A DNA stretch of 64,000 nucleotides from Coix lacryma-jobi var. lacryma-jobi. Taxonomy: Eukaryota; Streptophyta; Magnoliopsida; Poales; Poaceae. The notes under the pieces are model-generated. The model saw nothing but the letters and a program-made list of their open reading frames with translations. It was not told the DNA's origin and made no database searches. This document shows positions 32,434 through 43,865 of the stretch, piece after piece. Position 1 is the stretch's first letter. Every line of letters starts with the position of its first letter. A program made the position numbers and the translations under genes. The stretch covers positions 114,098,660 through 114,162,659 of the forward strand of contig CM019824.1 of assembly GCA_009763385.1 (NCBI GenBank). Reading direction: 5' to 3'.

Positions 32434-33446
32434 AGAAGCACTTCTGGTGGAAAGGCATGAAAACCTCCGTGGCAGAACACGTGGCAAAATGCGACACGTG
32501 CAGCAGGGTTAAAGCTGAGCAGCATGGAAGACCTGCAGGATTACTCAAACCACTAGAAATTCCTCAGTGGAAATGGGAATGCATAACCATGGACTTTATA
32601 GTCGGATTGCCAAGGACACAAAAGGGCAACAATTCCATTTGGGTGATTGTGGACAGGTTGACAAAAGTGGCACATTTCATACCCGTTAAGACCACTTATC
32701 CTACTGATAGATTAGCAGAGTTATACGTGGAACATATCCTTAAGCTTCATGGGGCACCTTCGAGCATCGTGTCAGATCGGGGCTCACAATTTACTTCTCA
32801 GTTTTGGAAATCCTTGCACAAGGCCATTGGAACAAAGCTCGATTATAGCACGGCTTACCACCCACAGACTGACGGGCAGACCGAAAGAGTGAATCAGATA
32901 TTAGAAGACATGCTCCGAGCCAGCATTCTCGATTATGGCAAGGATTGGGAGAAATGTCTCGCACATGCCGAGTTTGCCTACAACAACAGTTATCAGGCAA
33001 GCATCAAAATGTCCCCATTTGAGGCCTTGTATGGAAGGTCATGCCAGACACCACTAATGTGGTCTAACCCGGGAGAAAGATCACTCTTTGGACCCGCAAA
33101 AATCAAAGATGCCGAGGAGGGAGTGAACTTGGTCCGTGAAAACCTAAAGATGGCCCAAAATCGATATAAGGGATACGCGGATAAACGACGAAGAGATCTC
33201 GCATTCGAAGCTGGGGATTTTGTTTACCTAAAGGTATCACCACTTCGAAGCACAGTGAGATTCCACAAGAAAGGAAAGTTGGCACCGAGATATGTGGGGC
33301 CGTACAAGATAACGGAAGAATCGGGAAGCTTGCATACAAGCTGGACTTACCCGGGAGTTAGCAGGAGTACACCCTGTGTTCCACGTATCCCAGTTACGCA
33401 AATGCTTGCGAGTACCCGAGGAAGCTGTGCCAACAGATGTGCTTGA
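32418..33446 (+). pseudogene. pol: Integrase of F
   Basis: H-C part of the zinc finger (VAKCDTCSRVKAE), then core [38 protein letters not shown] and [13 protein letters not shown] give the D-D-E triad. The GPF/Y-type region LAPRYVGPYKI is at about 33280-33312. Beyond 33326 two one-base losses (in AAA and TTT runs near 33326 and 33358) put the end into the frame of 33376-33642, so the last about 35 codons of this ORF are out of frame. Confidence 0.8.
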
Positions 33447-33642
33447 CCTACAAGAGACACTTGAATACAAAGAGCATCCAATCAAGATATTGGGATGGGA
33501 CACCAAGGAGACCCGAAGCAAGACTATCGGGATGTGCAAAGTTCAATGGAGCAACCACTCTGAAAGGGAAGCAACGTGGGAGAAAGAATCTGATCTCCAA
33601 ATGCGATATCCCTACCTTTTCACCGGGTACGTTTTGGTTTAA
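33376..33642 (+). pseudogene. pol: Chromodomain-like C-terminus of F integrase
   Basis: In the frame after the shifts: FHVSQLRKCL, then a chromodomain-like block of about 45 residues beginning KILGWDTKETRSKTIGMCKV and containing QWSNHSEREATWE. Aromatic and acidic positions agree with group II chromodomains of plant chromoviruses, which guide integration to heterochromatin. It ends TAA at 33640-33642, 34 bp before the 3' LTR. Confidence 0.75.
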
Positions 33643-33662
33643 TCTCGAGGTCGAGATCCTGA

Positions 33663-33676
33663 TAAGGGGGAAAGAC
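33663..33676 (+). other. Polypurine tract of F
   Basis: TAAGGGGGAAAGAC directly before the LTR start TGTAACAAC. Confidence 0.8.
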
Positions 33677-36600
33677 TGTAACAACCCAAATTTTCACACA
33701 CCAAAAATTCACAACTACAAAATTTTTCTTCTTTTAAACCTTGCTTGATGTGTGACCCATCATACCTGTGCATTGTAACTGCATGAGCATTGGCAACTTT
33801 GGTTAAATGATTTAAGTCTACAACCTAACTATTAAATCATTAAGCTCAAGTGATTTGGCTCTTCTTGGACTTTTGTGTGAAATGCATTAAAACATATATA
33901 AATATTTTACATAAACTGCTACATGACAGTTCCATAACCCTCAAACCTGAAGTCAATATATTTGGAAAAGAATTAGCATTAGCATTAAGCTAATCAAGGG
34001 ATAAAGCAAACAAATGAAAATAGGAAAAAGAGAAGAGGGAAGGTATAGACCGGATGGGCCAAAAACCTCACACACATGGCACATCCCCGCGCACATGCAG
34101 CCTGCTCACCCCAACCCACGCGACTGTGCGGCCCACACGGCCGGCCCAACCGCGCGCGGAACGGCTTCGCCACCGCGTGCGCACGCACGCATCCGCGCCA
34201 AGACGCCAACGCATGGGCCCCGTTTGTCAGTGACACGGTCGCCCTGTTCTTCTTCTCCACGCCAGAAGCAGAGCGCTGGCGACAGAGCGAATCCTCACCA
34301 CGCCACCGCGGCCAACAACCCCTAACCAACTCGCGAATCTTGTCCCCTGCGATTTGAATTGGAGACGTGTGGAATCGGAGTGTCTCGTGACCCTTTGATC
34401 AAGGTTGCGTGGCCGATCCGCCATCCGCCGCGACACGCACCCGTGCCCATATAAACCGAGCCCTCGCCGGAACCCCTGGTTTCCCAGCAAGCGTCGCCAC
34501 ACCGTGGCGCACTCACCACACACACACAGCCGAGAGAAGAGAGTAGCGGAGAAGCGGAGCCGTGGAGGATCGGGCGTCGTCGCGGAAGACGCCGGCGCCG
34601 AAGGAGAGAACCGCGAGCAGGACACCGGCGAACTCTGGAGCAAGCCCGGCGACGAACTAGGCGCGGCACGGCACTGCTACCGGAGCTACACGGCCTCGAA
34701 CCGCCCTGCATCGCTATCCTCTCTCCACCGCCACCACGGTAAGCCGCCGTGTCCTCTCTACCAACCCCGCCCGCTGCACCGGCCATGGCGCCCGTACCGG
34801 AGCGCGTAGGCCAAGGCCACTACCGGCCTCGGATTCGGACGCACAAGCGCACACGCACAAGCACATCACGGAGCCGAACATAGAACACAGCCTTGCCCGT
34901 GCACACGACGAGAACGCATGAACGACGCCGCGGACTGGCAAGCCGCGGCGAGACGCTATATCAGTCACCAAAGAGCCACAAGGGGAGGAACCATCTAGCT
35001 CGTTCGGACAACCACGACAAGGTGAACTCCGTGCGCGCCCTAGAACTGACCAGTACTATAGGAGTGCCCTTGCCATGTCACGCGAACGCGTCGCTGCCGC
35101 CGTCGTCGGTCCACCGGCGTACCAGTCAGCGCGAACATCGACCGAGCCCTAAGGGACCTCGGAATGATACGTACGATGTCGTGAAGCCAACCGTAGTGTT
35201 GGGTTGCCTTGTAGCACACCGTAGCGCCAAGGTTTAGGCAACCAGGAGCCGCCAGGAACCGCCGGATCACCTATGATGACCCCCGAGAGTACTTCGGGGA
35301 GAAATTAGAGTCGCGGATGCTTTCGTCGGGGAACACGGACGCGTGGACACCAGAAATTGTGGCCAAGGGCCTGCTGCGCGGCGCCGATTGGAGCTCGCCG
35401 CGACATGCCGCGCCGCCGTGACAAAACAGAGGCCTCGGAGAAAAACTCCGTCTCGCCCGAGGCTCGAGGCACGAGAGAGGCCTCGGGAAAGACTCCGATT
35501 CGTCCGAGGCTCGAGGGTAGGTCTCAGCGTCCTCGAGGCTTACAGTTCGAGGGTGGCCTCGGCTCGCTCGAGGAAAGCCGCGCGAGGCTGGCCTCGGCAT
35601 CCACGTGGGTCATAGTCCGAGGGTAGCCTCGGCTCGCTCGTTGGACGTGAACAGAAGCGTCCGAAATGACGTAACGCTGACGTCATGCTGACATCAGCAT
35701 CCGTTGACCAGGTCAACACTGACCGTGGGACCCACCTGTCAATCACTGACACCGAACAGACCTTTCACAGAGCGACACGTGTCAACACCTAATTAAACCG
35801 GCCTTTTATTTTTTTTAGAAAAAGGGATAAACTTCGGAAATTCATAACTAATTCATACGGACACCAAAAATAGTGGTTCAAATTGCTAAATTCATCTAAA
35901 AACAAGATCTACCTAATGGTACCATGTTTGAGTGCATTGGGTCTTTTGAATTTTCATTCGTTCTTTGTGCTAATCTGTAGAAGTCGCTAACGCGACCGTT
36001 TTCGTCCGTTTTCAGAGCCGGAAGGGACGCCTGACAACGAAGATCACGACTACGAGGAGGAACAAGGCGACGACCAATCTCAAGGTGCCACAGCCCATCC
36101 AACCTCGTAGATCCCATTACGCATGCTGAATTACATTTCTGAATGAATGATGCTCTGTATAGGACTTGCATGATAGATCTGCTTGTAAGCCCATACCTTG
36201 ACGCAACCTATTCCCTGCTACCCAGCTGATAGAATAACCACACGCCCAGCTAAGGATATTTACTACTACCTCTACTATACTTATTTGTGCTATGGTGAAA
36301 GCCGGTGCATAATGTTATATGGTGTATACCGGGGAGTGTGCTGCGTGTGTCTTGGGTGAGTATGGTGGTGAGGGTTGTGTCGACCAAGCCGGAATATACG
36401 ACGAGCCTGGTGCAAGTCATGCCATGGGACCGATCTGGAAGTCCCTGTATTGTGAAACCTGTGGCGGGTTAAGTGGTGACTTGAGGTGGATCCGGGTGTG
36501 AGCCGCTGGTGGAGCCCGGATCAGGAGCGTGCTGTGGTGGCACGGATAATGAAAACCCTTGTGAAGACATTCCGGCTTAGTCACCCTAGATGGCGCGGGA

Positions 36601-37632
36601 TCTGGACCACGGGGAAATACCTTTACTAGCCACTCGCTCGTATGGACGGGGACGGTCGGACTACCTGGTAGGGTAATGCCACTTCTGCTAGGCGAGAGAG
36701 TGCGAGGAAGGTACGGGTACGAGAGTCCCACACCCTTCCGAGACGATCACGGCTCCCACTTCGGGGAAGGGAACGTGACTTCACAGACTTAGCCATCCCA
36801 GACGGACTTGGGATGATTCCAGGGGCTGAGTGGTAGAGTGGCATTACTCTAGGCTGGCAAGCGACCGGTATCCGCCTAGGCACACCCGGGGTGCTGATGA
36901 TGGCGATCTTGTGGAAATTGTAGAACCTCTGCAGAGTGTATGGTTGATCGATCGATACGTTGGCCAATTCGTTGGCCGCGGACCTTTTTCCCTGACCTTT
37001 TGCTGACTAGTGAGAGTCTCTCTTTCTTCCCCTGGTAAGAGTGTGCCGGCCGCGAGTCTGGTGCGAGACTGCGGGCCGTTGAGACAGGGCCGGGAGGGAG
37101 CTGGCCTCTGTCGACTGAGCAGAGTATGTGTGTGTATGTGTGGGGAATTGGTGATGAATATGGTGATATGGTGAACTGGTGAAACATGATAAACATATAT
37201 ATTATTACGATACAGTTATGCATAGGAAAACCAGCCTAATAGGTCTGAATTTCTTTTACCTGGTGCATCCACTACCACATATAAATCATTTAGGATGGGA
37301 AAGTGTGGCCAGTACAAATCGTACTGAAAATTGAGGTTTCAGGTTCGAGGAGGAGTATCACTCCGAGGAGTTCGAAGAATAGGGGATTTTCGCTTCTACG
37401 CTCGAGTGTGGAGTTCGATCACGCTTCTTCGTCTACTTCAAGCTGTTTCGGATGCTGTTTATTTAAATTTCAGCCTTTTGGCGATGTAATAAATGTAATA
37501 ACGTACTTGTACTTTTATTACTCGAAGAATGGATTGTGATATTCGACGGGATTACCGGGTAATTTGACTCGAAAGAGTTTTATTACACTTGACTCTGTGG
37601 ATTTTCCCTTCGTGGAAAATCAGGTCATTTCA
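33677..37632 (+). repeat. 3' LTR of F (3956 bp)
   Basis: Near-identical to 23294-27271. Landmarks: TATA 34450-34455, donor-like site 34738/34739, CCTCGG cluster about 35423-35640, acidic frame 36015-36110. Ends GGTCATTTCA and is followed by AGCAG. Many of the differences from the 5' copy are one- to few-base indels. Confidence 0.9.
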
Positions 37633-37637
37633 AGCAG
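37633..37637 (+). repeat. Target site duplication of F, right copy
   Basis: AGCAG, identical to 23289-23293. D's LTR sequence continues directly after it. Confidence 0.9.
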
Positions 37638-37666
37638 ATCGCAAACTCTCTGTTCGGGGGAGTTTT

Positions 37667-37980
37667 TGGTCTACCGGTAGTACCGCTATAACTCTCGGTC
37701 TTACCGGGCTCGGTAGTACCGACCAGGGTATCGGTAGTACCGAGGTTCGAAGTGGTTTTTCAGGCTCTCTGTGTAGATCGAGTTTTGGCCTAGAGGTAGT
37801 ACCGCCATAACCTCGGTAGTACTGGGCTCGGTAGTACCGACCCTGAAGTCGGTAGTACCGACCCTACTACCGACCCTCTACCGCCCGTGTTAGAAAGGCG
37901 ATTCTAACGGTCCTTTTGACCGCCGTAGTACCGACCTTCGCCCCGGTAGTACCGACCCTCGCCCCGGTAGTACCGACCGA
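37667..37980 (+). repeat. CGGTAGTACCG palindrome cluster in LTR of D
   Basis: About eleven near-palindromes with core CGGTAGTACCG, most followed by ACC; two more are at 23244-23275. This is the D counterpart of the CGGACAGTCCG cluster of A and the GTCCGGTC cluster of H: same style, different core. Confidence 0.85.
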
Positions 37981-38032
37981 AGGCGTGGAAGCTCAGTAAA
38001 AGGGGGGAACGACTTGTTGTCTTCCCCTCTCA

Positions 38033-38040
38033 TATAAATA
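38033..38040 (+). promoter_or_regulatory. Second TATA box in LTR of D
   Basis: TATAAATA in CTCTCATATAAATAGG, about 1.15 kb into the LTR, followed by a CT-rich leader. Its distance from the LTR start resembles that of the TATA box in A, so this is the more likely promoter. Confidence 0.55.
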
Positions 38041-38945
38041 GGTTGTGGCCGGGTTTGGGGAGCCTCTCCTTCACTTTCTAACCTCTTGAACATCCTCTTG
38101 AGCTAGACATACTCCCTCCCACTCATCTCCTTGCTTGATAGCGCGAATCTAAGTGAGATCGAGTGGATCCAAGTGCATTTGCTTGTGAGTTTGCATCTAG
38201 TGGCACTTGGGGATTGTTGTTGCTGCGGGTATTCTCTTTACACTTGGTGGTTGCCGCCACCTAGACGGCTTGGAGTAGCGGAGGAGCTTTGGCACGAGTG
38301 GTGATTGTTCGTGGCCATCTCCCGGTGATTTGTGAGGGGTATTGTGCCTTCCCCAGCGAAGAGCCAAAAAGGTAACTCTAGTGGATTGCGCGTGTCTTTG
38401 AGTTACCTCCATTTGTGGGTTGGTTCTTGCGGCGCTCATTTGTTGAGCTAGGTTTGTGAAACACCTATTAGCCGCCGAACCACCAAGTGGTTTGTCGACA
38501 CAACGGGGAGTAGCGTGCCGGCAAGCACGTGAACCTCGGGAGAAAATCTTTGTGTCTCTTGCCTCTTTGGACTTCTCCCAAAGTTTCTTGGTATTCTTAT
38601 TGTGATTGATTGTCTCTTGCCAGTGTCGGTACATCTCTCTATCCTTGCATTACTTTCTTTATCACTTGTGTAGAGATATTTATTGCTAGAAGTAGCTCTC
38701 TAATTAGAAGTAATTATTTCTTGCTAGCCTATCGTTTTAGAGAGTAGTAACATATCTTTGTGTGCCATAGTGAATATAGGTTACTAGAATTGTTGGATAG
38801 GTGGCTTGCAACACTTAGTAGAGCTAGAACAAAAAGCTTCGCTTTGTAATTGTCTAACTAGTTGCTCTAAGTGTTCTGTAGAATTTTTATTAGGCTATTC
38901 ACCCCCCCTCTAGCCATTTAGGACCTTTCACCAGCCGGGATTTGG

Positions 38946-39626
38946 TGGGGGCATCACCGCACCACCTATCCTGCCAACGTTCCTGTCACTTGGAGGATGT
39001 TCGCCGAAGCTGTTCGAGGGCACTATATACCGCCAGGCCTGACTCAGATGAAAGTGGCAGAGTTCATGAGCTTAACGCAGGGGACTCGGTCTGTCACTGA
39101 GTACCATCACTTGTTTAACTCTTTGTCTCGTTATGCTCCAGACTTCGTGGACACAGATGCCAAAAAGATTGCTAGTTTCAAAAGAGGCTTGAACACCAAA
39201 ATGGGAAAGTCAATGGGTATATCTTCTCGTACTGTCTTCAATGACTTCATCAGTGATTGCTTGATCCAAGAGAATCACAATAACAAGCATGCTGCAAGTA
39301 AAGCCCGGAAGAGGACTTTTGATTCAGGACCATCTCAACCTAGGGGACCACCAGCTCAACGTTCCCAGTATCGACCACCAGCGCCGGGGGCACGTTTCAG
39401 ACCGCCACAGAAGAAAGGTCAGCCGCAAGCTCAACGCAATCAAAGGCCATACAAGATAGCTGCTACCCAAGCTCGTGGAGGTCAGGGCAGTTCAACAGGA
39501 GGGAAACCTTTGGTTCGGGGACCCTGTTTCAATTGCAACCAAGAGGGGCACTTCGCAAGGTATTGCCCTCACCCAAAGACAAGCAACTACCTAACTACCC
39601 GCACGTCTGCACAACATGACTGCTGA
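38946..39626 (+). pseudogene. gag: Gag C-terminal half of E
   Basis: It enters within the gypsy gag domain: WRMFAEAVRGHYIPPGL and FMSLTQGTRSVTEY at about 38991-39100, and FKRGLNTKMG. A Pro/Gln/Arg-rich linker and a zinc knuckle CFNCNQEGHFARYC follow (about 39528-39569). The frame ends at 39626, ten bases after the protease frame has started, because of an indel near 39605. The N-terminal part is absent, lying beyond the D insertion. Confidence 0.75.
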
Positions 39627-40335
39627 AGAAGCTCGTGCCGGAGAGCCCGTGACTGCCGGTATGTGTCTTGTTAACCATCATCCTGCAGTTGTTTTGTTTG
39701 ATACTAGATCATCACATTCATTCATGAGCAAAGCATTTGCACAAAAGCATAATCAAGAGGTGTCTGAAATGGATTATGGGTTTCGCGTAAGCTCCGTGGG
39801 GAGTAGTGTGTTATCTAGGCAGACGGTTTGTAATGCGACCATCGACATTGGAGGGCACAAATTTGGAGCTAATTTAGTAGTTCTGCCAGGACTGAGCATG
39901 GATGTAGTCTTAGGTATGAGTTGGATGAGTATGTGGAATGCGGTGTTAGACACTGTAAATAGGATTCTTACCTTATCTGATGGAAGGACGAATACCAAGT
40001 TACGCATCTCTCTTCCTCGAAGTGCTGACTTCGTCGATTTATCATGCACTTTGTCTATAGAAGACCTATCTAAGATCCCAGTTGTCCGAGATTTTCCGGA
40101 TGTCTTCCCAGATGAATTACCAGGATTACCGCCCAAGCGAGCAGTGGAATTTGCCATTGACTTGTTACCTAGAACTGCACCAATCTCTAGAAGACCTTAC
40201 CGTATGCCGCCCAATGAGTTAGCTGAACTCAAGATTCAGATTAAGGAACTTTTGGATAAAGGATTCATTCAACCTAGTATATCTGAATGGGGTTGTCCAG
40301 CGTTGTTTGTCAAGAAGCAGGATAAGTCGTTATGA
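39616..40335 (+). pseudogene. pol: Protease and start of RT of E (mutated active site)
   Basis: Retropepsin with the sequence LFDTRSSHSF; the Gly that normally follows Asp-Thr/Ser is Arg (codon 39706-39708, a G-to-A change), so protease activity should be lost. LGMSWM near 39914 marks the end of the domain. Then the pre-RT segment VVRDFPDVFPDELPGLPP and the start of RT. TGA at 40333-40335 cuts the frame where an Arg codon (CGA) is usual. Confidence 0.8.
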
Positions 40336-40959
40336 ATGTGTGTGGATTACCGGCCGCTCAATGCCGTGACTGTCAAGAACAAGTATCCGTTGCCACGGAT
40401 AGATATTCTGTTTGACCAGCTATCCAGAGCCAAGGTGTTTTCCAAGATCGATTTGAGATCAGGTTACCACCAGATCAGAATTCGGCCTCAAGATATCCCA
40501 AAGACTGCTTTTTCAACCAGATATGGATTATACGAGTATCTTGTCATGTCTTTCGGATTGACAAATGCCCCAGCATATTTCATGAGTTTGATGAATTCGG
40601 TGTTTATGCCGGAATTGGATAAGTTTGTAGTGGTGTTCATTGATGACATTTTAGTGTACTCTGAGAACCCGGACGATCATGCAGAGCATTTGAGGGTTGT
40701 TTTGACGAGGCTCCGAGAACATAAACTTTATGCTAAGTTTAGCAAATGCGAGTTTTGGTTGAAGCAAGTGCAATTTATTGGTCATATTCTATCAGAAGAA
40801 GGAATTTCTGTGGACCCTAGTAAGGTACAAGAAGTGATGGATTGGAAAGCTGCTACTTCAGTTGGTGAGATTCAGAGTTTTCTTGGATTAGCAGGATACT
40901 ATCATCGTTTCATTCCCGACTTCTCTAAGATTGCAAAACCAATGACAAGCTTTCTCTAG
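40336..40959 (+). pseudogene. pol: Reverse transcriptase of E
   Basis: Same frame, after the [43 protein letters not shown] and the catalytic FIDD (40636-40647), then [10 protein letters not shown] and [14 protein letters not shown] at 40957-40959, where the family has Gln or Lys, cuts it before the RNase H. All RT motifs are otherwise conserved. Confidence 0.8.
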
Positions 40960-41259
40960 AAGGATCATAAGTTTGAGTGGACAGAGGGGTGTGAAATAGC
41001 TTTCCGTACTCTGCGGGAACTATTGACCATTGCTCCTGTCTTAGCTCAACCGGATATCGAGAAGCCTTTTGATGTCTTTTGTGATGCATCAAAAGTTGGT
41101 TTAGGTTGTGTTCTTATGCAAGAAGGCAGGGTGATTGCTTATGCTTCACGCCAATTGAGGAAACATGAGATTAACTATCCTACACATGATTTGGAGTTAG
41201 CTGCGGTGGTGCACACACTAAAAATCTAGAGACATTATCTGCTTGGTAACGTCTGTAAT
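40960..41259 (+). pseudogene. pol: RNase H of E, first part
   Basis: Still the same frame: [14 protein letters not shown] near 41078-41119 and [16 protein letters not shown] near 41179-41226. TAG at 41227-41229 replaces the usual Trp codon (TGG) of the KIWRHYL motif. That is a G-to-A change in a CHG context on the other strand. Confidence 0.75.
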
Positions 41260-42201
41260 ATGTACACTGATCACAAGAGTCTCAAGTATATATTCACTCA
41301 ACCTGAACTAAATATGAGGCAGAGAAGATGGCTTGAACGAATCAAGGATTACAATCTGCAGATACATTATCATCCAGGAAAGGCAAATGTGGTTGCCGAC
41401 GCTTTGAGCCAGAAATCACACTGCAACAGTTTGAGGTTACGACCAGAAGACGAGTTTAGTCTCGTACACCCTGTAATTCTGCACAATATCAGGCTGCAAG
41501 GCACCCTAGTTGATCAGATTCTTGAAGGGCAGAAAACAGACAGGGAAATTTATCATATCAAGGAAAGGCTGAAAACCGCAACTGAACCAGTAAAACATTT
41601 TCGGATTGATGACAAAGGAGTGTTATGGTTTGACAAGCGCTTAGTAGTACCCAAGAACAGAGAACTCAAAAACCGGATCATGGATGAAGCTCATTTATCC
41701 AAGTTATATATTCATCCTGGAAGCACTAAGATGTATCAAGATTTGCGTCCAAGATTTTGGTGGACCAAAATGAAGAAAGAAATTGCTGCATATGTAGCCA
41801 GATGCGACATGTGTTGTCGAGTAAAAGCTATTCACCTGAAGCCCGCCAGAACACTTCAACCGTTACCAATATCCGAGTGGAAATGGGAAGAAGTGAGTAT
41901 GGATTTCGTCACCGGTTTGCCAACCACCCAGAAAGGGAATGACTCAATTTGGGTGATAGTTGATCGTCTTACCAAGACTGCTCATTTCATACCAGTTAAA
42001 ACTTGCTATCGAGCACCAGACTATGCGGAGATTTATATCAATCAAATTGTTCGAGTACATGGTATACCCAAGGTTATAGTTTCGGATCGTGGATCGCAGT
42101 TTACTGCACCGTTTTGGAAGAAATTGCAAAAGGAATTAGGCACAAAGCTAATCCGTAGCTCTGCCTATCATCCCAAACATCGGGACAAACTGAAAGAGTA
42201 A
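41260..42201 (+). pseudogene. pol: RNase H end and integrase core of E
   Basis: [11 protein letters not shown] and [12 protein letters not shown] end the RNase H. Integrase: zinc-binding CDMCCRVKA, core [25 protein letters not shown] and [13 protein letters not shown]. Near 42172 a C run is one base short inside the [10 protein letters not shown] motif, so this frame ends at 42201. Confidence 0.8.
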
Positions 42202-42206
42202 ATCAA

Positions 42207-42965
42207 GTGTTAGAGGACATGTTGAGAGCCTGTGTGATTTCAGCAAAAGGATCTTGGGAGAAATGGTTACCTTTAGTAGAATTTGCTTACAACAATAGTT
42301 ATCAAGAAAGCATACAGATGGCACCTTTTGAAGCTCTTTATGGTAGAAGGTGCAGGACACCGGTGAATTGGGTTGAACCAGGAGAACGTCGTTACTACGG
42401 AATTGATTTTGTTAACGAAGCAGAAGAACAAGTTAGAATAATCCAACAACATATGGCAGCTGCGCAGTCTCGACAAAAGAGCTATGCAGACAAAAGGAGG
42501 AAACCGCTTGAATTCAACAAAGGTGATTATGTGTATCTGAAAGTGTCACCCATGAAAGGTGTCAGACGCTTTGGCGTAAAAAGGAAGTTAGCGCCAAGGT
42601 TTGTGGGACCATACACGATTGTGGAAAAGAGGGGAGAAGTAGCTTATCAGCTACAGCTACCTGAACATTTAAAAGCTATATTCCATGTATTCCATGTGTC
42701 GCAATTAAAGAAATGTCTTCGAGTTCTAGAAGAAGAGGTACAACTGGCCAGCATCAAGTTGCAATCCGATCTCACCTACTCAGTGAAGCCTTGTCGGGTA
42801 CTTGATGAAAAAGAAAGAGTAACTCGTGGAAGAATAGTAAAGCAATATAAAGTGTCTTGGAGTGAACAAGACGATCGAGATGCCACTTGGGAAACGGAAG
42901 ACTATCTAAAGGAGTTGTATCCACAATTTTATAAAGACTGGTTAGTAACTCAAAGCTCAGGATGA
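42207..42965 (+). pseudogene. pol: Integrase C-terminus and chromodomain of E
   Basis: Continues with the catalytic-helix region after the indel, FAYNNSYQESIQMAPFEALYG, LAPRFVGPYTI (GPY motif) and FHVSQLKKCL. A chromodomain-like block starts KPCRVLDEKERVTRGRIVKQ and contains VSWSEQDDRDATWE; the end is FYKDWL. TGA at 42963-42965 lies 20 bp before the LTR. The chromodomain is clearer here than in F and supports the Tekay-like assignment. Confidence 0.8.
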
Positions 42966-42971
42966 GATTCT

Positions 42972-42985
42972 TTTGAGGGGAGCGC
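42972..42985 (+). other. Polypurine tract of E
   Basis: TTTGAGGGGAGCGC before the LTR start TGTAACACC. Confidence 0.7.
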
Positions 42986-43859
42986 TGTAACACCCCAGGT
43001 GTTAAGCAATCCTAAATGCATAACTTGACATCTCATGAGCATAAGCATCATCATCTCATGTTGCATTCTTTTTGTAAAGTGTCTTTTCATGTGTGGCTTG
43101 TAATGTTATGCATGGTGTGATGCTTGTTTGACTTGTTTTTGGAATGTTTGAGTCTCCTAAGTAGTTGAACCTTGTTGAGGGGTCAAAATGAAGCTAGGTT
43201 TGTGTCGGTCATTTTGGCTAACCAAGTCTCTAACCCTAGTTGCCTTAATATAGCCCTGGGAGTCCTTTTGTTTGACTAACTAAGACCTCCTTGATAGAAG
43301 CTTTGCATGGCTGTGGGCCCTTAACCAAAAGTGTGTAGAATTTAGAGTAGAACAAAAAGTGTTTAAGGGCCAACTCATGAAAATGGGTTTAGCAAGGTGT
43401 TTTAGGACCCACAAGGCAGAAATGCGGGAGATTAGACTTAGAAAAATTCTTCTAAGTCCTAACTGCCGAAACAGTTTCGCCTGGTGATCTTTGGAGAATT
43501 CTTGAGGGCAATCCAAGTAGAACCACAGCTTGATCTTGTAACCAAAGTTGTAGTCGGCACATAGCTCTACTCAATGGAACAAGTGGTTTAGCGTTTCATC
43601 AAGTGGATTAGGAGATAATCACGCGCAAAATCCGACCGTCAGTCGGCCATCAGCGACTGAATCAGCCGATTCAGTTTGAATCGGCCGTGGTCGTGGCCGA
43701 CCGTGCTAGAGCTTGGCCGCCGCGTGGCGCCCGACCCTGGCGAGCCCGCGTTCGCGCGCGGCGTGGCGAGCACAAGGCCCGCCCGCCTGCACTTGCACAG
43801 CCAAGCCGCTCCACTCCTTCCGCTCTGTCCCCCTATCGCTCTCGCCGTCGCCCGAGCAG

Positions 43860-43865
43860 GTAAGT
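43860..43865 (+). promoter_or_regulatory. Putative 5' splice site in LTR of E
   Basis: GAGCAG/GTAAGT is a consensus plant donor in a GC-rich leader, followed downstream by T-rich, intron-like sequence (44640-45440). Possible acceptors are around 45470 and TTGTTGTTGCAG at 46735. Same arrangement as in F. Confidence 0.4.

Larger units (their letters stand above)
23294..37632 (+). mobile_element. Element F: complete Tekay-like chromovirus (Ty3/gypsy)
   Basis: The element is full length (14.3 kb) with LTRs of 3978 and 3956 bp, primer site, an extra ORF, gag, protease, RT, RNase H, integrase with a chromodomain-like end, purine tract and 5-bp target duplication AGCAG. The LTRs differ by few substitutions (roughly 15-20 by hand, below 1 %) and several indels, so it is the youngest insertion here by that measure. 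The gypsy order (RT before integrase) and chromodomain place it in chromoviruses; Tekay-like clade is inferred from gag and pol motifs. Frameshifts in pol are one-base changes and may be consensus errors. Confidence 0.9.
16823..38930 (+). mobile_element. Element D: 5'-truncated Sirevirus (Ty1/copia), split by F
   Basis: Copia order gag, protease, integrase, reverse transcriptase, RNase H is seen from about 16830 to 21517, followed by a 3' region, purine tract and 3' LTR. The 5' LTR, primer site and gag N-terminus are missing. The 3' LTR is interrupted by F (23294-37632 plus one target duplication copy). The right end GGACCTTTCA at 38930 abuts gag of E, so D inserted into E; the left neighbour is not E, showing a deletion. 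Confidence 0.85.
37638..38930 (+). repeat. 3' LTR of D, right part
   Basis: Continuation of the LTR begun at 22542. It holds about eleven CGGTAGTACCG-type palindromes (37667-37980), a TATAAATA at 38033-38040 and ends GGACCTTTCA, the inverse of the TGAAAGTCC start. The right flank is E gag (CCAGC at 38931-38935). Confidence 0.85.
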
